From Lindgomyces ingoldianus (taxonomy: Eukaryota; Ascomycota; Dothideomycetes; Pleosporales; Lindgomycetaceae), in the NCBI RefSeq assembly GCF_010093535.1, contig NW_022985171.1:572232-636231 (forward strand): a stretch of DNA of 64,000 nt, in the 5' to 3' direction. The notes under the pieces are model-generated. The model saw only the letters and a program-made list of their open reading frames with translations, had not been told where the DNA came from and did not search any database. This document shows, piece by piece, positions 54,581 to 64,000 of this stretch (its first letter is position 1; every line of letters begins with the position of its first letter). A program made the translations under genes and the position numbers.

Positions 54581-56505
54581 TGCGTGTGTGGAGGGGGGAA
54601 TATGGTGGGCAAAGAGGCAATGGAAACATCGGGGTAAATGTTGGAAGGATGATGCCGTACGAAATGACATAGAAAGTGGCCAGATTAAGCGCTGGTGAGA
54701 CCTATAGACGGTCGAGCACGACGGGGGTGATGTGTAGATACATAGAGCCCATTTAGCACCCTCCTACATGTCTCCCCGGTGTTCTATCCCAGCCAGAGTC
54801 ACGTAATTCACCCCTTTCCAGTTTAGGGGGTGGGGCTTCACAAAACAACCAGGAATCCCAAACATTGATTATCTTTATCATCATCACTGGTATTTTAATG
54901 ACCGCACGTGGATATCCGAATTCTGATCCTTTGGCACATCAAACCATGTTCCCATTTTGTGGAAAGATCTGTAATTTAAAGCCCATGGCAATCGAGTGCC
55001 CCACTCTTAACTTGGTGTAAATGTTCGCTCATGGAACCCCGTGCTCTGGCATGTGCATTTTCCCAGGGGAATACCGAGCAAGCATGTGATGTTGTGCAAC
55101 CTCATTTTGTAAATTTCGCACGTGGTCGAAGTCTTTAATATATTTAGTTCTAATTCTTTTAATGAGAGTCTCTGCCTGTGTTTGAAGAGGAGACATTCCA
55201 GCATTTACACAAGCGACGTCGGCTTTGCTGGAGCTAGAAGTAATTGAATCCATTTTCGGTGGCTGTCGGATGTTTGTTCTCATATGAACTTGGTGTGTTC
55301 ACTTTGGTATCTAGGGCTCAAGCTATGGCATTCGGAGGATTTTGGTACTTGCAAAGTTCGGGATTTAAGGTAGAGAGTATTGCGACGGAACAGAACACAT
55401 TCCTTGAGTTTTAGGTGTTATCAAGCCATGTTTCAGACCGACTACTGGAATCAAAGTCTTGTGTATCTCAGCATGGAAGGAGGGTTAATGTGCAGAGACA
55501 GAGCTAAATTGGTAGTTGTTCTACCAAGTAGGCCGAGAGAGTTGTCGATGACTTCAATGCAAAGGAAGCGTCATGAGAGGGATCTATTCTTCGACCTCAT
55601 CGAAGTATAGTACGGCAGTTTTGATGGTTCGTTGAGAAAGACCTTCGGAACTGAGTCAATTAATACCGAGAACAACTGACCCAAAACGAGAGCCTAAGGA
55701 GGTCATACGTCAGCGTGCAGAGAGTTTCTAGACCATGAGGTTGCTCTGTTTCATGTATTAGAATCTAGTATGTGGTATAAGGACGGGGCTCGCCCTCACA
55801 ACCAAAAGGGTACGAATAATCTACCGACAGTGGGTTCGCGTGTAGAATATTATTTTGCCTTACATGTGGGCTCTACAATGATGTCTAGTGAGCTGAGTTT
55901 TCGATAAGGAAAGAGAAAGCCGAGTTCTTGGAGGTAAAATGGATTAGGTTATGTTCCCGTATTCGTGGAATTTATACCCTACCAATGAGGCTCCAAAGAA
56001 CCGGCTTCTAGGAGGACATACAGTCACGTGATTTACATGTGTCATTTTACCCCATGGAAACTGGAATGACTGGCGATGATATTCGCTCTTATGGGACTTC
56101 GGTAGTGTTCTCACACAAAAACCGATTACGAAACTAGATATGGACCGAAAGACGCACAATCTCGTCCTACGACGACTCAACATGTACTGGGGAGGAGTGC
56201 GTTGTTAAATTTGCAGAGCGTGGGGATTGTAATGTTTCGGGCCGTAAAAGGGGCAGCAGACAATACAATAGCGTAGTAATGCCTAACATCATTATAATTG
56301 GAATATCGTCTGCACTCAAGACCGACCCATCAAAAAGCCCTCTGTGCAGAAGTCTTCGTGAATGAAGAGACGGAAATACTTGGGGCCAATAATCTGTTAT
56401 TGCAGCGGCCAGACCGAGGGTATAGTCTATGAGGGTGCTGTCACCCGAAACGCCAATCCGTCAACCACACAGACTATGCATACTTTCCATAAATCGTGAT
56501 AGAAC
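54581..56505. other. Gene-poor stretch with one doubtful short frame
   Basis: About 1.9 kb. A minus frame at 55283-55029 (84 codons) has protein-like composition (LIKRIRTKYIKDFDHVRNLQ, NEVAQHHMLARYSPGK) but no recognised domain; it may be a relic exon. The rest shows nothing. Confidence 0.4.
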
Positions 56506-57448
56506 TCAGAGGTCTGCTTTCGGGGCCTCAGCCTCTTTCTGTTTTGCTTCCTCCGCCTCCTCCGTCTTCTCCCTATCTACGGCTACGAATTCCTCCTCAG
56601 CAGCCTCAGTCTTCTGTTTCTTCGATAATGGCTCGGCAGGATCTTTCGGCTCCTCGGTCGGCACGTCAGGAAGCTTAGCAGCAAGCTCGGTCTCGTCAGT
56701 CGATTTTTCCTTCCCGGGTTCATCAGCGTTCTCAGGCTCAGCGACGACAGGCGGGAAGAATCTCCTATGCACGCCGATTAACAAGGCTTCCTCAGCTCTC
56801 ACTCGCCAAAACCTACGGGATATTCTCGAAATAGGCATCCTCATCCTTTTGCATGAAATTGCAGAAAATAATCCTGTCCATGTCATCCGCCTTCCCCTCA
56901 TCCATGAACTGCCTCACAGTTGCCAAGGCCGTCTCGCTCGCCTCACCGCTCGGATACCCATAGACGCCGGTACTCAAGGCTGAAAACGCAATGCTCTTCA
57001 ACCCATTCTCGACCGCCAGCTCCAGGCTCCTCCTGTAGCACCCGCTCAGCAACGTCGTGTGCTTGCCAGCCGCCCGCTTATCCCAGTATATCGGCCCAAC
57101 AGCATGAATTACCTTCTTCGCGGGGAGATCGTAGCCGTTGGTGATTTTCGCATCGCCGGTGTCGCAGCCTTCGAGGAGCTCGCACTCGTCGAGGAGCTCA
57201 GGGCCTGCGGCGCAGTGGATGGCGCCGTCGACGCCGCCACCACCGAGAAGGGAGTTGTTGGCTGCGTTGACGATGCTGTCGACGGCGAGGACGGTGATGT
57301 CTTGGCGAATGACGGAGATCTTATCGTTGTAGGCTGCGGAGGGGGTGGGGAGGGTCGAGGGGTCGAGGTCGGGGGAGGGTGCTATTTTATTGATCTTGTA
57401 GAGGAGCGAGAGAGTAGGGATTTCGGAGAGGGGGATCGCGTCGGCCAT
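56506..57448 (-). CDS. Macro-domain protein (ADP-ribose-derivative hydrolase type)
   Basis: Two exons (57448-56817 and 56764-56506) give 296 residues. A helical lead (IPTLSLLYKINKIAPSPD) precedes a macro domain of the MacroD/YmdB type: ITVLAVDSIVNAANNSLLGG, GGVDGAIHCAAGPELLDEC, GDAKITNGYDLPAKKVIHAV, GPIYW and FSALSTGVYGYPSGEA. These are the ADP-ribose-binding loops; related enzymes remove ADP-ribose from proteins or deacetylate O-acetyl-ADP-ribose. The C-terminal ~85 residues are acidic and Lys-rich (PLSKKQKTEAAEEEFVAV), probably disordered, with a possible nuclear signal KKQK. An in-frame ATG at 57646 and another at about 57541 would add an Arg-rich N-terminus with no acidic residues, resembling a mitochondrial presequence. 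Divergent from the CoA ligase. Confidence 0.9.
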
Positions 57449-57967
57449 TTTGCGGCGACGGTGGTGGAAAGAGCGAGTCCGTGGAGGGAACCTACAGGTT
57501 GAGGTTCGGGGGAGGCAATTTCGTGTTAGATGAAGGAGCATATACAGGCAAGGAAAGGGCAATGGCGTTGTGGGCGTTGGGTGCAGCTGAGAGTTTCCCG
57601 ACAGGCCTGGGAAGCGGGGGAGCTTGGGCCACTTCCCCCACCCCACCTTCGCCCGGACATCTTCAATCTTCCCCGTCTTTCGAACAAAATGCGAGAAATC
57701 ACCCCTCCAATATCGTATTCAAAATGCTCTTCCTAGGTGGCTTAGCTGGCCGAGGGTAATGCTCGCCGAGAGCTACTATCTGATGCCCGGGATAGCGCGC
57801 CAGTCTGACATGACCCGCTAATGCATCAGACCCTCCATCTTTCGCAAATCTACGGATTAGTTAGGTAACTACGTATAAAGCTTCGTAAATGCGTCCCGGT
57901 TCATCGTGTCTTCTTTTCTTTTCTTTTCTTGGTTTGTCTTTTTCTTTCTCCCTAGAATTCAGCGATC
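57449..57967. promoter_or_regulatory. Shared divergent promoter region
   Basis: About 520 bases separating the macro-domain start codon from the CoA-ligase start codon. It holds a TTTTC pentanucleotide run (57908-57930) and a CT-rich tract just before the ligase ATG, typical of fungal leaders. Part of it may be coding if the macro-domain protein uses its upstream start at 57646. Confidence 0.5.
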
Positions 57968-59968
57968 ATGCCATTCCTTTCAAAGACGCAGGTCGACATA
58001 CCTACCCAAGACATTCTATCTTGGTGCTTTGACAATCCCCAATACGACCTCGATCAGCCTGTGCGTTCTTACACAGTAGTCCTTCCAGTCTGTTTGAATT
58101 GAAACCGACAGTCGCAGCTCTGGATCGATGCCTCGAATCCGCAACGATCAGTCTCTGGCCGCGAAGCTCGCACGCTCATCTGCAAGTTTGCAGCCGGCTT
58201 ACGTAAAAATGGCCTACAGCCAGGTGATTGTGTCGTAGTATCCTCATTCAACCATGTAAGCGGGCTTGCTCTCACCTTATTCCTTTTTCGACCACACATA
58301 TTAATCATGCCAGCTTCACTATCCGATCCTAATCTTTGCGATCGTCGCAGCAGGGGGTGTCTACACTGGTACGAATCCCAGTTACACGGCGTACGAGATC
58401 GCCCACCATGTCAACATCACGCATGGGAAGTTTTTTATCTGTGAACCGGAGATTTTAAAGCCGGTACTGGACGCGAAGCACGATTTGCCAAAGGAGAAGA
58501 TATTTATTTTTGATCATTCGGGTCAGGACATTCCTGAAGGCTTCAAGTCTTACAAGACGCTACTTGACCATGGAGAAGCAGAATGGTATGTACTAACCCA
58601 TCAACAATTCCCGAGCCCACCTATGACATGTCGGGTTTACAGCAGAAACTGGGCCCCTCATTGCCTTCTCTCTAATTCCAGCGAGAAGCTTAACACTCCA
58701 CACCTACCCTAATCATGTCCCGTGACACATCTAACCATCGCAATCCCAACTAGGGCCCGCTTCAGCTCCCCCACAGAATCCCAAACGACAACCGCCATGC
58801 TCTTCTTCAGCAGCGGCACCACCGGCCTCCCCAAGGCCGTCCAGGTCTCACACTACAATATCATCGCCCAATACACTCTCGTCTTCGAGACACAACCCCG
58901 ACCCTACCCTATCAGCCGCCTCGTCTCCCTCCCTCTCTTCCACATGGCCACCACACCACCAGCACTCATCGCACCCCTGCGCGCCGGACACACGACCTAC
59001 ATGATGCGGCGATTTGAGCTAGAGGCCTTTCTCGCATATCATGAAAAATACCGCATTACTGAGTTGTGTTTTATCGTGCCGCCGATAGTTATCAGCATCA
59101 TCATGAGCCCGCTGAGCAAAAAATATAGTCTCAAAAGCGTGCGCTTAGCCGCCTGTGGGGCCGCACCACTAGACAAAGTCCCGCAAGCTCAATTCAAAGA
59201 GCTTCTCGCTCCCGAAGCACCTTTTACACAGGTGTGGGGTATGACAGAATGCTCGTGTGTAGCGACAATGTTCCCCCACTCTGAGCACGACGCCACTGGG
59301 AGCGTGGGCAGGTTGATACCAAACCTTGATATCAAATTAGTAGATGAGCTTGGGAAGGATGTCAGTGCGCCGAATATCAGGGCGGAAATCTGTATTCGCG
59401 GTCCGACGATCACGCGAGGCTATTTCGAAAACCCGGAAGCGAATGCTAGGGACTGGGATGAGGAGGGGTATTTTCATACTGGAGATATAGGTTTTGTAGA
59501 TGAGGGCGGGAAGTGGTATATTGTTGACCGGAAGAAGGTAATTCCTCACATCACTCGTGCTTCCCTGAAATCCTACGCGTTCCGCCCCTTCTTCGACCTT
59601 CTTTTGAAGATAGTACCAGGCTAAGAATTCCACAGGAGTTAATCAAAGTCCGCGGTTTCCAAGTTGCACCCCCCGAGCTCGAGGCCGTTCTCCTCTCACA
59701 CCCGTCAATCGTCGACGCAGGCGTGATCGGGATATCAGTGCCGACGCGCGATATCCAGCTTCCCCGTGCGTACGTTGTTCAACGTGATGATACTAATGAT
59801 CTTACTGAAGAGGATGTGATCGCGTTTGCAGCCGAACGACTGGCGAAGTATAAGAGACTTGATGGGGGAGTTAGATTTGTGGAGAGTATTCCGAAAACGG
59901 CGAGTGGCAAGATTTTGAAGAGAACATTGAGGGAGTGGGCGGGGAGGGAGGTGGGGAGTAAGCTTTGA
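57968..59968 (+). CDS. 4-coumarate-CoA-ligase-like acyl-CoA synthetase, peroxisomal
   Basis: Five exons (57968-58060, 58118-58255, 58314-58585, 58754-59537, 59636-59968) give 539 residues, the usual length for 4CL-like enzymes. These activate an aryl or fatty acid with ATP to the acyl-AMP and then the CoA thioester. Seen: the P-loop SSGTTGLPKAV, the acid-pocket/adenine region ACGAAPL and VWGMTECS, GYFHTGDIGFVDEGGKWYIV (ATP-ribose Asp), the hinge DRKKELIKVRGFQVAPPELE and the catalytic lysine in PKTASGKILKRTLREW. The protein ends in Ser-Lys-Leu, a canonical PTS1, so it should act in the peroxisome, probably feeding side-chain beta-oxidation. The start is chosen because MPFLSKTQVDIPTQDILSW is typical of the fungal family. 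Confidence 0.93.
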
Positions 59969-61449
59969 AGACCAGGGGTTAAGAAGGGAGGCGGTGGGGT
60001 TTTATGCATTGATCACTTCTAGACTCGTCGAATCTTGGAACGTTGGAAGGGAAAAGCAAGGTGTACAGGTTATCTAATTACTCACCTTAGGGCCACCTTT
60101 CCCTCCCTGCAAGAGTACATAAACCCCCTTCTAACCGGCAAACGTACTTATCTCCCTAGCATACCCGCTCTCTCCTATAAAAACTTCGAGGCGATCATTC
60201 CACTTCTCCGTTCTCAGCACGAACTAAAAGGTATAGGACTATGCACTATGTCATCTATCTCTGACTATTTATTACCACTATTCCCAGAACATTGCCTCGG
60301 GCCAGTAAAATGTATACCAAATGATGCTATGTCTAGTTCTCAAAAAATCTAGATGACCTTATGGACGTGAGATCCCCAGCTCTCCGTGTCTTAAATTCGC
60401 TTACTCTTTTGCTGTGTAATAGTATCCACGACGCCAATGTCTTCTCTCCCCTCGAGCGAATTAATATGCCGTTCAGTCCGCTATTAAGAGTTGGGCTAAG
60501 AACTGGAAGAGTTGTAGAAGTTATCTGGCTAAGAAACATCGCAGAATAGTCTTATAGTTCTCTACCTTGAGGTGCGAATAGACTTTGAATTTCTAACGCA
60601 GTACCTCTATGTCAGCTTTCTCCCCCTGCAAATAAAATGGACACCCTCCAGCGACACGGGGCAGAGATCCGGCTTCTATAAGCCTACTCACTCAAAGTTG
60701 ATGTCGTGTCACAAACTTTAGCCGAACAATCTCACAGTTCTCAGCCCTGCGCGGTAGCTAAAATCCTTACCATTGGCCCACAAGTCTCCTTCTCCTCTTT
60801 TACGGACTCGAGGTCACAAGATAAGGAAAAATGACTGTGAAGAATAAAATCAACGACTCTTACTACGCATTTGCTATAAAATTGCTTCTTTGGCACTTTA
60901 TGTTTTCCACAGTATCCGTCAAGGCGGAAATAATATCTGTCAAACTATATGCCGTGACTGCTCCTCGACCGTTGCTGTGGGCAACTCTCGCTCTTACTCT
61001 CTCTATGAGGTACTAAAAGCATTCTTTAGGGCCGTCCATGCGCACCTCCGTAAGTTGGCTAGGCGGAAAGCAATCGAGATACTGGTCCCATGTATACTCT
61101 TGTCTAGTAGGAATAAAGAGAGAGCGTGCTCGTGATTGCTGCGCGTACGTTTTATCCACCTATATATATTCTTCTGCTGTGTTTGGTAAAAGGCTGACGT
61201 TTTGCCACTTGTATCAGAGATGCCCCGCCTTCTCGAGACTCATCGAGGAGAGCAAAAAGTTCTTGATCATTAACAACAAAAGGTAGAGGCTGAAGGCTGA
61301 AGGTTCCGTAAAGTGTACAGCTGAATGGGCAAACTCGAGGGCCTCAAGTTTGTGTTTTCGTTTGAACTTTCATTCTTATCGCTTCATTTCTGTGGTACCA
61401 GTGCATTTGGCTTCCTCGGCATTAAGACCTGTATAGGAAAGCTATGTTC
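59969..61449. other. Gene-poor stretch, nothing supported
   Basis: About 1.5 kb between convergent genes. Moderately AT-rich and full of TA/TAG words on both strands, with frames no longer than ~105 codons. It may include mutated repeat sequence, but no element is recognisable. Confidence 0.4.
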
Positions 61450-64000
61450 TCAAACACCATACAAATAAGCTCGCAAGGCTTCCTTTCCCTCTTCAGCCGC
61501 CGTTTGTAGCGGACCTCTTCTTTCATGTCCAACTCTCGCCTTAGAATGCTGCGTGCGCGTTGCTCCCGAGATCGCCTCGAGTGTTGTCGAGGTCCTTGCT
61601 CTCGTGGGCTGCAGCTCCGCTTGTTCCGAAACATATGTAGGGTTGATATACGTCGCTCTCTCCACATCATCAACTACGATGTCGCAGGCATCGCAATCTA
61701 CCTTGCCATCATTATTCGGTCTATTGACTTCCTCAAGCACAGACTCCGACAGGTTTCCCATTAGCACAGCCTCGACCACTCTGCGTTTTAACCAGGGGGT
61801 GTCATTGATATTGGTTGGGTATGCACCCTTGGCTTTCGCTGGGTCTGTCTTGTAATTTTGCTGAGGATAGTTGTAGGGCCCTCCGAACATGCTTAGATTT
61901 GTAAGTAAATGGTTAGGTTGCCAGTTAAGGCGATGAACGTACGGATCATTGTTAAGCGCACGGAACCCATGGTCTAAAACGGTAGACACATATTGCTGCT
62001 TATTGGATTCGAATGAGAACGTCGCTGCATGTGTTAGCTCGGGGCTTTACGCTAACTGCCAGGTCCCTTACCAAAGCACAATGACCCCGCCGTCTGTGGT
62101 TCAAACTGGATCTCCAGGTTAGCGATGCTAATTGTTTGCAAGAAAGTTCCTTACCCCATATGCGTAGATAAAATGCTTGCCATCTGTCTTTTCATTTGGT
62201 CTTGGATTACTAGGATCGAACGCCCAAGTAATTGGAGGCTCCGGATCCTTGATTTTGCAGACCTTGTCTCGATATAAGCTACACGGCTCCCAAACAGCTG
62301 CTTTCCAAGCACTAAAGTCATTGCCTTGCCTGCCATTGGCTGGACCATTGACCAAACGGCAGATTTGTGGATTCGGTATCCGTCCTTCCCTTAAAGATCC
62401 CATAGGAAACTCGTCAACCTGGCATCGAGCGACTTTGTTAACAGGTTTTTGGGCTTCTTTCTGGTATCCAGAGTGCTGGGGTTTCCATTCTTTCTTGGAG
62501 TATTGGCTGTCCTTTCCTCGCTTTTGGTAATGATATACTGTGTTTCCGTGGAGCCCCTTGTCGATAGCCCATCTTTGATTATCGCAGACTTCATCCCAGG
62601 ACTTCCCGTATCTGCAAGTGTAGGTGACTGTGCAGTCGCAGCTTGTAGTACTCTTCATCGCGGAACCAAAATTCAGCACTTCCCATTGGCCGATTTTCTT
62701 GCCTGGCACTGGAACGCCGGTATTCCTGCCAGCAGGTGGGGAGATAGGCCGAGGCCATGGTTGTAGCATCCCCAGGATTCCTGATGCAATGAATCCAATC
62801 AAACTGCCAATTGCCACGCATGCCGCATACTCAGCTGGAATACCGAGGAGAGATAGACCAGCAGTAAAGAAGGCCAGAACTGCGTTAGCAGCAGCTACAA
62901 GCTCCGCGCAGAAAGTAGCACCCAGAATCCCACCAAGGAAACCCCCTCGGACTCCACGGCGATCACGCTTGCTCACTCCACCTTGACCGATCAGCCCAAG
63001 ATTCCCTGTATTGGTTTTTGAAGATGGGACAAATCCACTACAGCAGTACGCTTGGTACCCGCCGTTACAGTCTTGATCTCTGGAGTTTGTGTTGCGCGCC
63101 ACTATCGTCGCCGAAGAGTCAGTGCATACCGGGGCGCAGGATAGCCCAACGCCTCGCCAGCCATCCCATTGGCATTTGCCCATGCTAGTTCCCGGGGCAC
63201 AGCAAAGGGTTGTTGGCTTGTCCGCAGGACATTCAGTGTCACGCTGGACCCCGGCGATCTGACCTGTGGAGGTAGTGGCAGGAAAATAGCCAGGTGTGCA
63301 ATCGCCTCCGCAAAAGGTCCAGTAGCAGGAGCTTGCTACTGCGGCCGCCTGCGTTGCATTATTTAGTTGGTCTTTGATCTTTTTCGCTTTGTCGGCGGAT
63401 ATTCCATTTGCGGGACCGATTCCTAGGAGGTCGTTGACGCTGGAGCTCTGCGAATCGTCCTGGTCAACGGCCCAGATCATTTTCCCTGCCAGGCAGCGAC
63501 TATTCGCGTGAGCTATCTTCAGCTGTATGGTCTCTCCATCATCATAGCTGATCCATTGGTTGGAATTCCAGGTAATCCATTTCACGGCTGCTTTACGATC
63601 AAACCCCTTCTGAACACCCCCTTTTGCAATAATTCGGTTGATCTCTGCATTCGTTAAGGTGCCCGCCGAGTTTGTGCACTCTCCTGGAGTACCTCCTTCC
63701 GAAAAGGTACATACGCCATTTGGAGTGTTGCACGATGGATTCGCCAGCGTAAACGACCGCCCGTACCAACCCAAACCGAGGACAACCTTAGCTGGATCAA
63801 CCCCAGCTCGCCATAACAGATCAAGGCCCTCTTCGATTTCGGTCAAATTGGTGTGAGGTTTCACATATGGGCCGGTATGCTTGTTGCCTTTATCCCAGAC
63901 TCCGTGAATATCGTAACTCATAATATTCATCCAGTCGACATAATTCTGGATAGCCTTTACATCGAACCCTTGGAGATACCAGTAAGAGGCTGGGAGTGTC
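61450..64000 (-). CDS. GH18 chitinase, killer-toxin-alpha-like group, 5' end outside window
   Basis: Three exons are visible: beyond 64000 to 62155, 62111-62072 (40 bases) and 62024-61450, all in phase. The left part is the C-terminal half of a GH18 catalytic domain: FDVKAIQNYVDWMNIMSYDI, HGVWD, VLGLGWYGRSFTL, TWNSNQWISYDD and KMIWAVDQDD. The acidic catalytic motif D-x-x-D-x-D-x-E should lie upstream, outside the window. After it come a Cys-rich region (CYWTFCGGDCTPGYFPATTS, CPADKPTTLCC), a hydrophobic segment (AELVAAANAVLAFFTAGLSL, LGIPAEYAACVAIGSLIGFI) and a long C-terminal region (SCDCTVTYTCRYG, KVARCQVDEFPMG) lacking known domains. This layout matches subgroup C fungal chitinases. They are secreted and hydrolyse chitin, in mycoparasitism or fungal competition. 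LysM domains, if present, would be off-window. Confidence 0.9.

Noticed and set aside
57059..57502. Plus frame of 147 codons rich in Gly, Val, Glu and Asp.
   Set aside because: Antisense shadow of the macro-domain gene.
1..64000. CRISPR arrays, bacterial operons, ribosome-binding sites or prophage genes.
   Set aside because: No regularly spaced direct repeats were seen, and introns plus gene families show the DNA is fungal.

Overview
This window reads as nuclear DNA of a filamentous ascomycete (Pezizomycotina). The genes are split by short introns of about 45-100 bp with GT..AG borders. The families present are typical of that group: PTH11-type rhodopsin-domain receptors, a TOK-type potassium channel, a Yvc1/TRPY1 vacuolar channel, a DUF1996 secreted protein, a GH18 chitinase of the killer-toxin-alpha-like group, and fungal F-box-like proteins. 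Many relic genes carry nonsense codons that are one C-to-T change away from glutamine or arginine, the pattern expected of repeat-induced point mutation (RIP), a process confined to such fungi. I cannot resolve the class from this sequence alone.

Layout. (1) 1-13.9 kb: an AAA ATPase (5' end cut by the window edge), a PTH11-like relic, a hypothetical protein, a bacterial-looking four-helix membrane protein, then two housekeeping genes, eIF2-alpha and the Yvc1-like channel. (2) 14-26 kb: an ankyrin-repeat relic, an SCP2-like plus phytanoyl-CoA dioxygenase fusion, a single-pass surface protein, a small secreted protein and a DUF1996 protein, separated by long gene-poor and partly AT-rich stretches. 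(3) 25.6-35.8 kb: a gene graveyard. It holds several open but stop-riddled frames that a plain ORF call misses, including a subtilase-like protease and a HeLo-like fragment, plus one possible small secreted protein. A pair of similar ~120-135 bp repeats lies at 27.3 and 37.5 kb. (4) 35.8-43.2 kb: a 7-TM protein, the TOK potassium channel, another multi-TM protein and a tRNA-Arg(CCU). (5) 45.3-54.6 kb: an F-box-like gene with a decayed tandem paralogue, a PTH11-type receptor and an APC-family amino-acid/choline permease. (6) 56.5-64 kb: a macro-domain protein divergent from a peroxisomal (C-terminal SKL) acyl-/coumaroyl-CoA ligase, and the C-terminal part of a GH18 chitinase that runs off the right edge.

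The genes do not form an obvious biosynthetic cluster. Most intact genes encode membrane or secreted proteins (channels, receptors, transporters, chitinase). The best joint stories are the divergent macro-domain/CoA-ligase pair, the recent duplication and decay of the F-box-like gene, and the compartment at 25-35 kb where protease and cell-death-related relics have apparently been mutated in place. Exon borders were worked out by eye from splice consensus and reading-phase continuity and were not checked against transcripts.
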